The notes under the pieces: model-generated | Seen by the model: the letters and a program-made list of their open reading frames with translations, nothing else | What the model was told of the DNA's origin: nothing | Databases searched by the model: none | Source of the DNA: Flavobacterium sp. W4I14 | GTDB taxonomy: Bacteria > Bacteroidota > Bacteroidia > Sphingobacteriales > Sphingobacteriaceae | NCBI GenBank assembly: GCA_030817875.1 | Contig: JAUSZU010000001.1 | Coordinates: 6,324,001-6,388,000, forward strand | Length of the DNA: 64,000 nucleotides | Direction of reading: 5' to 3' | Shown here: piece by piece, positions 8,800 through 17,026 of the stretch | Numbering within the stretch: the stretch's first letter is position 1 | Layout of the letters: each line of letters begins with the position of its first letter | Program-made: the position numbers and the translations under genes

Positions 8800-10110
8800 T
8801 TATTTTAAAAAAAATAAAGAAATGCTGGTTCCTTTGTGTTCTTCAGATTTAATATCGACCTCTATTTTATGGAATCGGGCAATACTTTGCACAATGGCCA
8901 GCCCCAGGCCAAAGCCGTTTTCTTCGGTATTTCCCCTTTTAAACCGATCGAAAGCATTTTCTACCAGTGCCGTGCTCATACCTGATCCGGTATCGCTTAC
9001 GGTGAGGATATATTTTTCGGCTTCTGTTTTATCTGTTATGGCAATGGTACCTCCCTCAATATTATACTTTATTGCATTATTGATGATGTTGATTAAAAGG
9101 GTATGTATCAGTGCCTTATTTCCAGTAAAATGAAAATCATTTGAAAGGTGGGCATTATAGATGATGTTTTTATCTGCTATTCGGTCTTCCAGATCTTCAT
9201 ATATATCATTGATTTCCTGTTTGAGGCTAATTTCTTCGGTTTTCAGATACTGATTGTTTTCTACCTTCGAAATGAGCAATAAGCTGTTGATAATTACCTT
9301 TAAGCGGTTTAAGGTTTTTAAAGAGGCGTAGATTTTGTTTTCGTGCTCTACCGGAATATCTGGCGTGTTGAGCATATTTTCGAAGCGCGTACTTAAAATT
9401 GAAATGGGGGTAAGCAGCTCATGCGAAACGTTAGCAATAAACTGCTTTTCTAAAGCGAAAAGCGTATTTATTTTACGCATTAAAGAGTTTATGCTATTAT
9501 CAAGGATTTTAAAATCGTTGGTAGTAGTTGGTATATTCTGGTAATTGTAATGTGAAGGATCATCAACCAGATTGATTTTTTTGTCGATAATGAGATAAAA
9601 AGGCCTTAATAAAAAGTTTGAGAAGGTAAAATCTGCTACCAAAGTAATAAGTAAGGCGGCAACCAACACAATCAGCATGTAAAAACGGATTGAATTTTTA
9701 ATGGATTGGAGCGCTGTCATCGTTTCTCCAATCTCCAGATTATACCAGTTTGTATGATAAGAAAATTTATAATTGAGGATTCTATATACCTCAATATCGC
9801 CTTCGATTTCCCTCTTTTCTGTAAATACTTTTGCTGTAGAGTCTTTCTGGTTATCGGGGATATCTGTTAAAACGATAAATTCTTCCTTTAAAATATTGTA
9901 ATCGGTAAAAGATTGTTCCTTATTTAAAAGGCTATCGATCTCATTATCGTTTAAGTTTTTAATGATTTTGTTTTTCTTTTTGATTAAACGGTTGTCAAAT
10001 TGGTTGTAAGCAAGTTTATCCAATGAAAATAGAATGATAGCCCCCAATACCAGAATAATGGCAATTTTGGTTATTGCATTGTATAAAGAAAACTTAACCT
10101 GTAACTTCAT
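8800..10110 (-). CDS. sensor histidine kinase
   Basis: 436 residues. Transmembrane segments near 12-30 and 143-163 flank a periplasmic sensor of about 110 residues. The HisKA box has the phosphorylated His230 in ANVSHELLTPISIL. The ATPase domain shows the N box (LLINIINNAIKYN), G1 (DTGSGMS), F box and G2 (GFGLGLAIV). The sensor shows no recognisable ligand fold. It lies 84 bases downstream of its response regulator on the same strand. A GGTTCATTGG word array sits in that gap. The signal sensed is unknown. Confidence 0.93.
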   Translation of the reverse strand: MKLQVKFSLYNAITKIAIILVLGAIILFSLDKLAYNQFDNRLIKKKNKIIKNLNDNEIDSLLNKEQSFTDYNILKEEFIVLTDIPDNQKDSTAKVFTEKREIEGDIEVYRILNYKFSYHTNWYNLEIGETMTALQSIKNSIRFYMLIVLVAALLITLVADFTFSNFLLRPFYLIIDKKINLVDDPSHYNYQNIPTTTNDFKILDNSINSLMRKINTLFALEKQFIANVSHELLTPISILSTRFENMLNTPDIPVEHENKIYASLKTLNRLKVIINSLLLISKVENNQYLKTEEISLKQEINDIYEDLEDRIADKNIIYNAHLSNDFHFTGNKALIHTLLINIINNAIKYNIEGGTIAITDKTEAEKYILTVSDTGSGMSTALVENAFDRFKRGNTEENGFGLGLAIVQSIARFHKIEVDIKSEEHKGTSISLFFLK

Positions 10111-10194
10111 TTTGTTTAGTGGTTCATTGGTTCAATTGTCATTGGCTCATTGGTAGATCGACGCTTAACTTCTTACCTCTGACTTCGCAAGTTT

Positions 10195-10872
10195 TTAGCA
10201 ATTAATCCTATAGCCAATACTTCTTACGGTTTCAAACCAATCTGTTTTGCTAACTGCTGCAAGTTTTTTTCGCAGGTTTTTAACATGAACATCAACAAAG
10301 TTAGAATCAGAATTGACTTCTAAAATATCACCCCAAACGTGTTCTGTTAAACTCATTCTCGATACCACACGGTTTTTGTTCAAAACCAGATAGTTAAATA
10401 TTTCGAATTCCTTTTTGGTGAGGTTTAATCTTTCGTCACCAAATGAAACGGTCCTGTTTTGGATATTGAGCAAAAAATCATGGATGTTCACCTCATTTTT
10501 ATCCAACTTGTGTTTTCTACGGGTAATGGCATGCATACGCGCTAAAAGTTCATTTAGCGAAAATGGTTTTGGTAAATAATCGTCTGCGCCTTCATCAAGT
10601 CCCTTAATCCGGTCATCTACAGCACTACGGGCGGTTAAGATAATTACAGCATCGTCACGATCTTTCATGGCTTTTAACTGTTTTAAAATTTCAAAACCAT
10701 CACCATCTGGCAAACCTAAATCGAGTAAAATGAAATCGTAATTGTTTACAAATATTTTTTCCTCCGCGGAAGATTTTTTCCAGGCATGCTCTACAATAAA
10801 TCCTTCTTTGCTCAAGAATTCATCCATTTCAAGCGCCAGGCTTTTTTCATCTTCAACGATCAGTACATTCAT
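10195..10872 (-). CDS. OmpR-family response regulator
   Basis: 225 residues. The receiver domain has acidic residues in VEDEK, the phosphorylated Asp51 in LLDLGLPDGDG and a conserved Lys in YLPKPFS. It is followed by a winged-helix Trans_reg_C domain (LTKKEFEIFNYLVLNKNRVV; DVHVKNLRKKL). It is the first gene of the pair, with the kinase downstream, and they form one two-component system. Targets cannot be read from the window. Confidence 0.95.
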   Translation of the reverse strand: MNVLIVEDEKSLALEMDEFLSKEGFIVEHAWKKSSAEEKIFVNNYDFILLDLGLPDGDGFEILKQLKAMKDRDDAVIILTARSAVDDRIKGLDEGADDYLPKPFSLNELLARMHAITRRKHKLDKNEVNIHDFLLNIQNRTVSFGDERLNLTKKEFEIFNYLVLNKNRVVSRMSLTEHVWGDILEVNSDSNFVDVHVKNLRKKLAAVSKTDWFETVRSIGYRINC

Positions 10873-10929
10873 TTCAGTTAACTATTAGTAGTTTTAATCT
10901 CTCAGCTCTTTACGCTATGCGCTTTGCTT

Positions 10930-12120
10930 TTACCCTGCAACTAAGTTAATATTTTTTAAGATGATCACACAAGCTTCTTCAATTTCTTCTTTGGTAATAA
11001 CTAAAGGAGGGGCAATGCGCATAGAATTGCTGCAATGTAAAAACCAGTCTGATAAAACACCATCTAAAATGCAGGAATCAATGATTTTTTTGTTGATCTC
11101 GAAATTTTCAAATTCTACCGCCAACATTAAACCTTTTCCCCTAATTTCTTTGATGGCAGGATGTTGAAGGAGCTGTTTAAACAATTGTCCTTTTTCTTCT
11201 ACTTCATCAACAATATGATCATCAACTAAAGTACGTAAGGTAGCCAATCCGGCAGCACAACAAACCGGATGCCCCCCAAAGGTAGTCATGTGACCCAAAA
11301 TTGGGGTATGTGATAATACCGACATAATCTCCAGTGAACTTATAAAAGCCCCAATTGGCATTCCACCACCAATTCCTTTCGCAAGGAGCAGCACATCGGG
11401 CACAACATTATAATGCTCAAAAGCAAACATCTTGCCGCTGCGGCCGAAGCCAGATTGTATTTCGTCGAAGATTAATAAAGTCCCGGTTTCTGTACATTTT
11501 GCTCTTAAAGCCTGCATATAGTTTAAATCCGCCACCCGGATGCCGGCTTCACCTTGTATAGGTTCGATAAAAACAGCAGCAATTTCTGAGGTGATTTTAT
11601 TAAGATCTGCTATATTATTATGTTCAATAAAACTTACATGTGGCAAAAACGGACCGTAGCCGGAGGAGTAGAAATCGCTTTCCATTAAACTTTCGGCACC
11701 CTGCGTACTCCCGTGGTAAGCATTTTTGCAGGCAATAAATCCTTTACGTCCAGTATAACGTTTAGCTAGTTTCATGGCGCCTTCTACAGCCTCGGTTCCT
11801 GAGTTTAAAAAGTAGGTGCAGCTTAAACTTTCAGGTAAAATATCAGCAAGGGCTTTTGCAAAATTCACCTGAGGCGTTTGCACATATTCGCCATAAACCA
11901 TTAAGTGCATGTAGGTTTCTGCCTGCTTTTGAATAGCTTTCACTACAGCGGGATGGCAATGGCCAACATTACTTACGCCGATACCAGCGATAAGATCGAT
12001 GTGTTTTTTGTTTTGGACATCGTAAATGTAAATTCCTTTTGCCCTTACAAATTCGAGCATAAGCGGCTCTGGAGAGGTTTGTGCATTGTGTTGTAAAAAC
12101 AACTGACGTTGGGTAAGCAT
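10930..12120 (-). CDS. class III aminotransferase (acetylornithine/ornithine type)
   Basis: A PLP enzyme of 396 residues with the aldimine Lys248 in LLAKGIGGGMPIG, the PLP-binding DEIQSGFGRSGK (219-230) and NSGTEAVEGAMKLAKRYTG (106-124). Family members move amino groups from acetylornithine, ornithine, 4-aminobutyrate or similar omega-amines. No other arginine genes lie nearby, so the substrate is uncertain. The start ATG (12120) is only 4 bases after a TACTTTTG -7 motif. Confidence 0.9.
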   Translation of the reverse strand: MLTQRQLFLQHNAQTSPEPLMLEFVRAKGIYIYDVQNKKHIDLIAGIGVSNVGHCHPAVVKAIQKQAETYMHLMVYGEYVQTPQVNFAKALADILPESLSCTYFLNSGTEAVEGAMKLAKRYTGRKGFIACKNAYHGSTQGAESLMESDFYSSGYGPFLPHVSFIEHNNIADLNKITSEIAAVFIEPIQGEAGIRVADLNYMQALRAKCTETGTLLIFDEIQSGFGRSGKMFAFEHYNVVPDVLLLAKGIGGGMPIGAFISSLEIMSVLSHTPILGHMTTFGGHPVCCAAGLATLRTLVDDHIVDEVEEKGQLFKQLLQHPAIKEIRGKGLMLAVEFENFEINKKIIDSCILDGVLSDWFLHCSNSMRIAPPLVITKEEIEEACVIILKNINLVAG

Positions 12121-12124
12121 GGCA

Positions 12125-12132
12125 CAAAAGTA
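12125..12132 (-). promoter_or_regulatory. -7 promoter motif TACTTTTG, aminotransferase
   Basis: Exact TAnnTTTG that ends 4 bases before the ATG. TTG lies about 24 bases further upstream. This predicts a leaderless or near-leaderless transcript. Confidence 0.5.
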
Positions 12133-12157
12133 CGGAAATGAAAGAGTGCTTTAAAAC

Positions 12158-12188
12158 AAAAAAGACCTACATTGCTGTAAGTCTTTTT
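12158..12188 (-). terminator. hairpin terminator after the ECF sigma operon
   Basis: Stem AAAAAGACCTAC / GTAAGTCTTTTT with one mismatch and a short loop, T-rich on both sides. It follows the stop of the gene at 12191. Confidence 0.65.
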
Positions 12189-12190
12189 CT

Positions 12191-12640
12191 TTATGGCTTT
12201 TTTGGGCCGCCTTTAAATCTATTGAGTAGCTCACGTTTAAAACCTTCCTGTGCCCTGTAAAACTTTCCAACAATTTTTATCGGCAATACCGCTTTAAGTT
12301 TGTTGTAATATTTTTTATCGAGATTAAGGTCTCTTTGCTTGAAGTCGAATTCGCTGGTAATTAAACTTTGTACCTGTGCATCGGTTAGGTTATCTATTTC
12401 AGTCGTTTTTCTGAAAGAGATCATTTTCTGCATGCGTTCTTTGCGCAAGGCGTTTTGCTCTGCCTGCATATCATTATAAATCGGCCAGAAGATTTTAGCC
12501 TCTTCTGGTGATAAATCCAGTTTTTGAGTGAAAAAAGCTATTTTAAGTGATTCTATTTCTTCTCCCTTTGGTTTTTGTGCCAACAGGGTTGAGGGTAATA
12601 AAAACACTAAAGCAACAAAAAGTAAATTCTTCATTTTCAT
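12191..12640 (-). CDS. periplasmic LTxxQ/Spy-like protein
   Basis: From ATG 12640 (MKMKNLLFVAL) the protein has 149 residues and a signal peptide ending in LLAQ. The frame stays open to 12709, but those residues are not signal-like. The mature part is helical. It has LSPEEAKIFWPIYNDMQAEQ, resembling the LTxxQ helices of Spy/CpxP-type periplasmic stress proteins, and LTDAQVQSLITSEF. It is third in a sigma factor - membrane protein - Spy-like cluster, which suggests an envelope or metal stress response. It may bind unfolded protein or metal; this is inference. Confidence 0.7.
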   Translation of the reverse strand: MKMKNLLFVALVFLLPSTLLAQKPKGEEIESLKIAFFTQKLDLSPEEAKIFWPIYNDMQAEQNALRKERMQKMISFRKTTEIDNLTDAQVQSLITSEFDFKQRDLNLDKKYYNKLKAVLPIKIVGKFYRAQEGFKRELLNRFKGGPKKP

Positions 12641-12722
12641 CAATTTGTTATTGTTTTCAATAGTGATGAAGCTATCATGATTTGGTATGTATTTTATTCG
12701 GTAAATCATGATGGTTCCTTAA

Positions 12723-13379
12723 TTAATTATTTAGTTCCTGAGATAAATCACTTGACGAGAAATTACTCAAGATGTAGTTTTCCATTTCTGTATCTGACGC
12801 AGAAGCAGTTTTTATATTAGATGATGTAGTATTTTGCGCTTCTAAATGATCGATGATCGTACTTTCGTCAATATCATATAATAGTTGTTCATTTATTGCT
12901 TCTGCAGATTGTACTTGCTGAACCGCATTGGTAGAGCCATTCTGGTAAAAATAAACGCCAAACGAAGCCATTAATAAGAAACAGGCCGCGCTTGCATATT
13001 TAACAATGCTACGTCTCCATAAAGGAATAATTTTGGTCTCCTTTTTAGGTTCCGATGCCGCAATCCTATCTGCAATTCTACGCTGCAGCGTGTCGAAATA
13101 ATTTTCAGGTACTGCAAAAGCCTGATCTGCCTTAGGCATTTCAGACAGGGATATCCGGGTTTGTATTCGTTCTGTTAAATCTTCAAAATAATTCTGCGGA
13201 ACTTCAAAATTATTGTTACTTGTTTTCTGTTTCAACCCATCCAAAAAGGCAGCAGAAAAAATAGCCTCATCACAATTTTCGAAATATCCATCAGGAACGG
13301 AGAAAGGATTACGTTTCCCCATTGCTGCAAGTGCAGGGGCTTCGTTCATCCAATCGTTATTTTCTATATTTTCGTTCAT
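12723..13379 (-). CDS. putative anti-sigma membrane protein with three VPxxYF repeats
   Basis: I start it at the ATG at 13379 (MNENIENNDW), because the frame reaches 13397 only at a TTG. One membrane segment (ASAACFLLMASFGVYFY) lies near residue 125. The cytoplasmic half carries three copies of VPxxYF followed by a helix: VPDGYFENC, VPQNYFEDLTERI and VPENYFDTLQRRI, spaced about 35-50 residues apart. It lies 33 bases downstream of the ECF sigma gene, so an anti-sigma role is likely by position, not by a named domain. The extracytoplasmic tail is Ser/Asp-rich. Confidence 0.7.
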   Translation of the reverse strand: MNENIENNDWMNEAPALAAMGKRNPFSVPDGYFENCDEAIFSAAFLDGLKQKTSNNNFEVPQNYFEDLTERIQTRISLSEMPKADQAFAVPENYFDTLQRRIADRIAASEPKKETKIIPLWRRSIVKYASAACFLLMASFGVYFYQNGSTNAVQQVQSAEAINEQLLYDIDESTIIDHLEAQNTTSSNIKTASASDTEMENYILSNFSSSDLSQELNN

Positions 13380-13412
13380 CACAGATATATGATACAATTA
13401 AAGTGAAAAGGT

Positions 13413-13973
13413 TTAATAGTCTATTTCATCATTTGTAATAAAAGCTTCAATTTTTTTTGCAGCGATGTGAAATGATGCTTTTAAAGCCCCTACGGAAGTA
13501 CCTAACACTTCCGAAATCTCTTCATATTTCATGTCGTCGAAATATTTCATATTGAAGATAATCCGTTGTTTTTCAGGCAAGGTTAGGATTGCTTTTTGCA
13601 GTTTAAGCTCAAGTTTATCGCCATTAAAATAAGAGGAGGCAACTAAGTTATCGGCAAGTTCGGATGATACTTCATCTAAGGGCGTATTGTTCCGCTGTTT
13701 CTGCTTGTTTAAGAAAGTGATGGATTCGTTGGTGGCAATACGGTAAATCCAGGTATAAAGCTGAGAGTCGCTCCTAAATTTTTCGAGGTTTTTCCAAACT
13801 TTAACAAATACTTCTTGTAAAAGATCGTCGCAATCATCGTGGTTTAAAACCAGCCTGCGGATGTGCCAATATATTTTTTGCTGGTATTTTTTTAGCAACA
13901 GGTTAAAGGCTTCATTACGCGTGCGCTCAACAGCGAACATGGCAAGAATTTCTGAATCTTCAACTTGTTTCAT
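13413..13973 (-). CDS. RNA polymerase ECF-type sigma factor
   Basis: 186 residues with the two sigma-70 regions of ECF factors. Region 2 is DDLLQEVFVKVWKNLEKFRSD, with the Bacteroidota-typical TWIYRIATNESI next. Region 4 is LPEKQRIIFNMKYFDDMKYEE followed by ISEVLGTSVGALKASFH. No extra C-terminal domain is present. It heads an operon with the putative anti-sigma and a Spy-like protein. The promoter and stress it serves are unknown. Confidence 0.93.
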   Translation of the reverse strand: MKQVEDSEILAMFAVERTRNEAFNLLLKKYQQKIYWHIRRLVLNHDDCDDLLQEVFVKVWKNLEKFRSDSQLYTWIYRIATNESITFLNKQKQRNNTPLDEVSSELADNLVASSYFNGDKLELKLQKAILTLPEKQRIIFNMKYFDDMKYEEISEVLGTSVGALKASFHIAAKKIEAFITNDEIDY

Positions 13974-13988
13974 TTATGATAATTATAA

Positions 13989-14053
13989 AACCACAAAGAC
14001 ACTAAGTACACAAAGGTTTGGTTATGCTTAGTGTTCTTGGTGTCTTTGTGGTT
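13989..14053 (-). terminator. perfect 14-bp hairpin after transketolase genes
   Basis: AACCACAAAGACAC at 13989-14002 pairs exactly with GTGTCTTTGTGGTT at 14040-14053. An inner ACTAAG / CTTAGT pairing is also possible. It follows the transketolase stop on the minus strand and runs into TTTTAT. It also looks like a dispersed repeat (a similar CAAAGGCACAGAG word lies near 46150). Confidence 0.55.
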
Positions 14054-14065
14054 AAATTTTAAATT

Positions 14066-15022
14066 TTATTTTTTTCTGCCAATTACTTTTTGAACAGCTT
14101 CAACAATGTTTACAGCATCTAAGCCGTATTTAGACATTAATTGATCTGGTGTTCCGCTTTCGCCAAAAGTATCGTTAGTGGCTACAAACTCTTGTGGTGT
14201 TGGCAATTCGGTAGTTAACAAACGTGCTACACTTTCACCTAAGCCACCAAATTTATTGTGCTCTTCGCAGGTAACCACACAACCAGTTTTTTTAACTGAT
14301 TTTAAGATGGCTTCGTCATCTAAAGGTTTAATGGTGTGGATATTGATAATTTCAGCATCGATACCCAATTCAGCTAATTTTTCACCAGCTTCGATTGCTT
14401 TCCAAACCATATGGCCTGTAGCAATAATGGTAACATCTGTTCCTTCGTTAACCATCCACGCTTTACCAATCTCAAACTTTTGATCAGGATCTGTAAATAC
14501 AGGGATTACCGGACGGCCAAAACGTAAATAAACCGGGCCTTCGTATTCTGCAATGGCCATAGTTGCTGCTTTAGTCTGGTTGTAATCGCAAGGATTGATT
14601 ACTACCATTCCTGGCAACATTTTCATTAAACCTATATCTTCTAAAATTTGGTGGGTTGCACCATCTTCGCCTAAGGTTAAACCTGCGTGAGATGCACAGA
14701 TTTTAACATTTTTATTAGAATAAGCTACTGATTGGCGGATCTGGTCGTAAACACGGCCTGTAGAAAAGTTGGCAAAAGTACCTGTGAAAGGAATTTTACC
14801 TCCAATGGTCATACCTGCTGCAATGCCGATCATATTTGCTTCTGCAATGCCAACCTGTGTAAAACGCTCAGGAAAATCTTTAATAAAAGCATCCATTTTA
14901 AGTGATCCAACTAAATCGGCACATAAGGCAACCACATTTTCGTTTTTCTTTCCTGCCTCATGTAAACCAGCTCCAAAACCCGAACGCGTATCTTTTTTTT
15001 CTGTATATGTATATTTTTTCAT
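14066..15022 (-). CDS. transketolase, C-terminal subunit
   Basis: 318 residues corresponding to the pyrimidine-binding and C-terminal domains of transketolase. GFGAGLHEAGKKNENVVALCADL (the start of the Pyr domain), the phosphate-loop-like VAYSNKNVKICASHAGLTLGEDGATHQ and the C-terminal VTCEEHNKFGGLGES are recognisable. With the N-terminal gene upstream it forms a heteromeric transketolase that moves two-carbon units between sugar phosphates using thiamine diphosphate. The two halves are separated by 88 bases with their own word-like repeats, so they are not a recent frameshift. Confidence 0.93.
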   Translation of the reverse strand: MKKYTYTEKKDTRSGFGAGLHEAGKKNENVVALCADLVGSLKMDAFIKDFPERFTQVGIAEANMIGIAAGMTIGGKIPFTGTFANFSTGRVYDQIRQSVAYSNKNVKICASHAGLTLGEDGATHQILEDIGLMKMLPGMVVINPCDYNQTKAATMAIAEYEGPVYLRFGRPVIPVFTDPDQKFEIGKAWMVNEGTDVTIIATGHMVWKAIEAGEKLAELGIDAEIINIHTIKPLDDEAILKSVKKTGCVVTCEEHNKFGGLGESVARLLTTELPTPQEFVATNDTFGESGTPDQLMSKYGLDAVNIVEAVQKVIGRKK

Positions 15023-15110
15023 TGTTTTTTAGCTATGAGATGTGAGATTTTAGATGTGAGATCAGGCGACAATTCGTCTCAAATCTCATATCTGTTGTCT
15101 CAAATCTAGT

Positions 15111-15956
15111 TTAATAGTCTCCTAAAGTTTCTGGTAATTGCGCTAACGCTGCTGCCAACTGCTCATCATTAGGCGCAGTACCATGCCATTTATGTGTGCC
15201 CATCATGTAATCTACACCAGCACCCATTTGAGTACTCATTAAATTTAAGATTGGTTTACCTTTTCCGGTTAGTGTTTTAGCATAATGCAAACCTTCAACA
15301 ATTGCTTTCATATCGTTACCATCGGTATTGATTACATGCCAGCCAAAAGCTTCGAATTTAGCTTGTAAATCATCTAAGGCAAGAACTTTACTTGTAGGAC
15401 CATCAATTTGCTGTCCGTTATAATCAACTGATGCAATTAAATGGTCTACTTTATTAAAAGGGGCGAACATTGCTGCTTCCCAGTTTTGTCCTTCCTGTAA
15501 TTCTCCATCACCCAATAAGGCGAAGATGAGCGATTTATCGCCGTTTAATTTTTTGGCCAACGCTGCTCCAATAGCAACTGATAAGCCTTGGCCTAATGAG
15601 CCCGAAGCAATACGGATACCTGGTAAATGCTCATGGGTAGTGGGGTGACCTTGTAATCTAGAGTCCAGTTTACGGAAAGTTGCCAGTTCACTTTTATCGA
15701 AATAACCAGCGTGAGCTAGTGTACTGTACCATACCGGAGAAATGTGTCCGTTCGAAAGGAAGAAAAGATCTTCGCCAGCACCTTCCATTGTGAAGTCTGT
15801 TTTGTGGTTCAATACTTCAAAATATAAAGCTGTAAAAAAGTCTGTACAACCAAGCGAAGCGCCTGGGTGACCTGATTGACATCCGTGAACCATTCTTACG
15901 ATATCTCTTCTAATCTGAGAGGCAATATCTTCTAGCTCTTTAATTGTATGTTTCAT
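15111..15956 (-). CDS. transketolase, N-terminal subunit
   Basis: 281 residues of the thiamine-diphosphate (PP) domain: GHPGASLGCTDFFTALYF, ThDP motif GDGELQEGQNWEAAMFA to the Asn in DYNGQQIDG, and HKWHGTAPNDEQ at the end. The gene is first in the split transketolase pair; it has a TACCTTTG -7 motif about 26 bases upstream. Split transketolases are common in several bacterial groups, so this is the usual arrangement and not a broken gene. Confidence 0.94.
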   Translation of the reverse strand: MKHTIKELEDIASQIRRDIVRMVHGCQSGHPGASLGCTDFFTALYFEVLNHKTDFTMEGAGEDLFFLSNGHISPVWYSTLAHAGYFDKSELATFRKLDSRLQGHPTTHEHLPGIRIASGSLGQGLSVAIGAALAKKLNGDKSLIFALLGDGELQEGQNWEAAMFAPFNKVDHLIASVDYNGQQIDGPTSKVLALDDLQAKFEAFGWHVINTDGNDMKAIVEGLHYAKTLTGKGKPILNLMSTQMGAGVDYMMGTHKWHGTAPNDEQLAAALAQLPETLGDY

Positions 15957-15982
15957 TAAAATAAGAGGTTGTTGTTACATAG

Positions 15983-15990
15983 CAAAGGTA
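15983..15990 (-). promoter_or_regulatory. -7 promoter motif TACCTTTG, transketolase operon
   Basis: Exact TAnnTTTG on the minus strand, 26 bases upstream of the ATG at 15956. Confidence 0.5.
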
Positions 15991-16013
15991 ATATTTTACC
16001 CGCTATATCATAA

Positions 16014-16478
16014 TTAGTTATTAATTAAATCGAGTACTTGTTGCGTTGAGTTTTTTGTATCAACTTTTTTGATGATATGGGTAATTTTTCCATCGCCATC
16101 TATAATGAAAGTGGTACGTACTGTACCCATGTATTTTTTGCCGTACATATTTTTTTCTGCCCAAACACCATAGTCGTTTACAATTTTCTGGTCGGTATCG
16201 GCAAGCAGGGTAAATGGTAAGTTATGCTTGGTAACAAACTTCTGGTGTGATTTTTCATCATCAACGCTAACCCCTAAAACCACAATGCCTTTCGATTGTA
16301 AGCCCTGGTAGTTATCTCTGAAATCGCAAGCTTCGGCGGTACAGCCAGGTGTATCATCTTTAGGGTAAAAATATAGAACAACCGTTTTGCCTTGATAATC
16401 GCTTAAAGAAACTTCAATGCCGCTTTGATCTTTTGATGTAATTGCCGGTGCCTGATCACCTTCTTTTAACGCTGCCAT
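16014..16478 (-). CDS. bcp: thioredoxin-dependent peroxiredoxin, Bcp/PrxQ type
   Basis: It reduces peroxides with thioredoxin. 154 residues with the atypical 2-Cys pattern: peroxidatic Cys46 and resolving Cys51 in GCTAEACDFRD, five residues apart, as in PrxQ/Bcp. The LYFYPKDDTPG approach to Cys46 and VRTTFIIDGDG near the end are also family features. It is cytoplasmic and transcribed alone. The 200 bases upstream carry repeated GATTGAATTTTGAATG words. Confidence 0.95.
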   Translation of the reverse strand: MAALKEGDQAPAITSKDQSGIEVSLSDYQGKTVVLYFYPKDDTPGCTAEACDFRDNYQGLQSKGIVVLGVSVDDEKSHQKFVTKHNLPFTLLADTDQKIVNDYGVWAEKNMYGKKYMGTVRTTFIIDGDGKITHIIKKVDTKNSTQQVLDLINN

Positions 16479-16690
16479 ATGTATAATGATTGAATTTTGA
16501 ATGCTTTAATGATGAAGTGTAATTAATTGATTGAATTTTGAATGATAAACTGTTAAATCATGTCTGCAATTTAAACAGTTTAACTTATTATACTGTTCAA
16601 TTTATGTTAAAAGATGACATTTCTTAGTATAAATTATGGGTTTTGATGGCAACTCAATCATAAAATCCTTAAATCTTGAAAATCCTGTTC

Positions 16691-17026
16691 CTATTTAAAG
16701 AATGTAACTGTGTATTTTCTGGTGTTCTCTTTCATATCCACTACTATTAATTCTAATGAATGCTTTCCTGAAGCTGTTCTTTCGTCAAAGCTATGCCAAA
16801 GTGTAGCTGTTTTCGTGTCAAATTCCATTAATGCCCATTTGCCATCGATATAACCATTAAAACTTTTTATCCCTGATAAATTATCACTGATCCTGAAAAA
16901 TATTTTAGATAAACCGGCCATGTTTTTTCCTTCAGCAATATTTACAGGTACGATCCTTGGGGCAAGAGTATCAGTAGCGATATAAAAACTGCCGAAGTTT
17001 TTTTGGAGTAGCCTTAACGTAGCCAT
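16691..17026 (-). pseudogene. C-terminal part of the frameshifted M23 peptidase
   Basis: This 111-codon frame overlaps the end of the main peptidase frame by 56 bases in another frame. From NFGSFYIATDTLAPRIVPVN on it reads as the continuation of a folded domain (SGIKSFNGYIDGKWALMEFD; HSLELIVVDMKENTRKYTV), with Ig-like sheet pattern. The first residues (MATLRLLQ) are an artefact of the wrong frame. Removing one base from the 7-T run at 16998-17004 would fuse it to the main part, giving about 575 residues. It is unlikely to be made as a separate protein. Confidence 0.75.

Noticed and set aside
14066..15956. transketolase as a broken gene
   Set aside because: The halves have separate starts, full domains and a spacer; split transketolases are normal.
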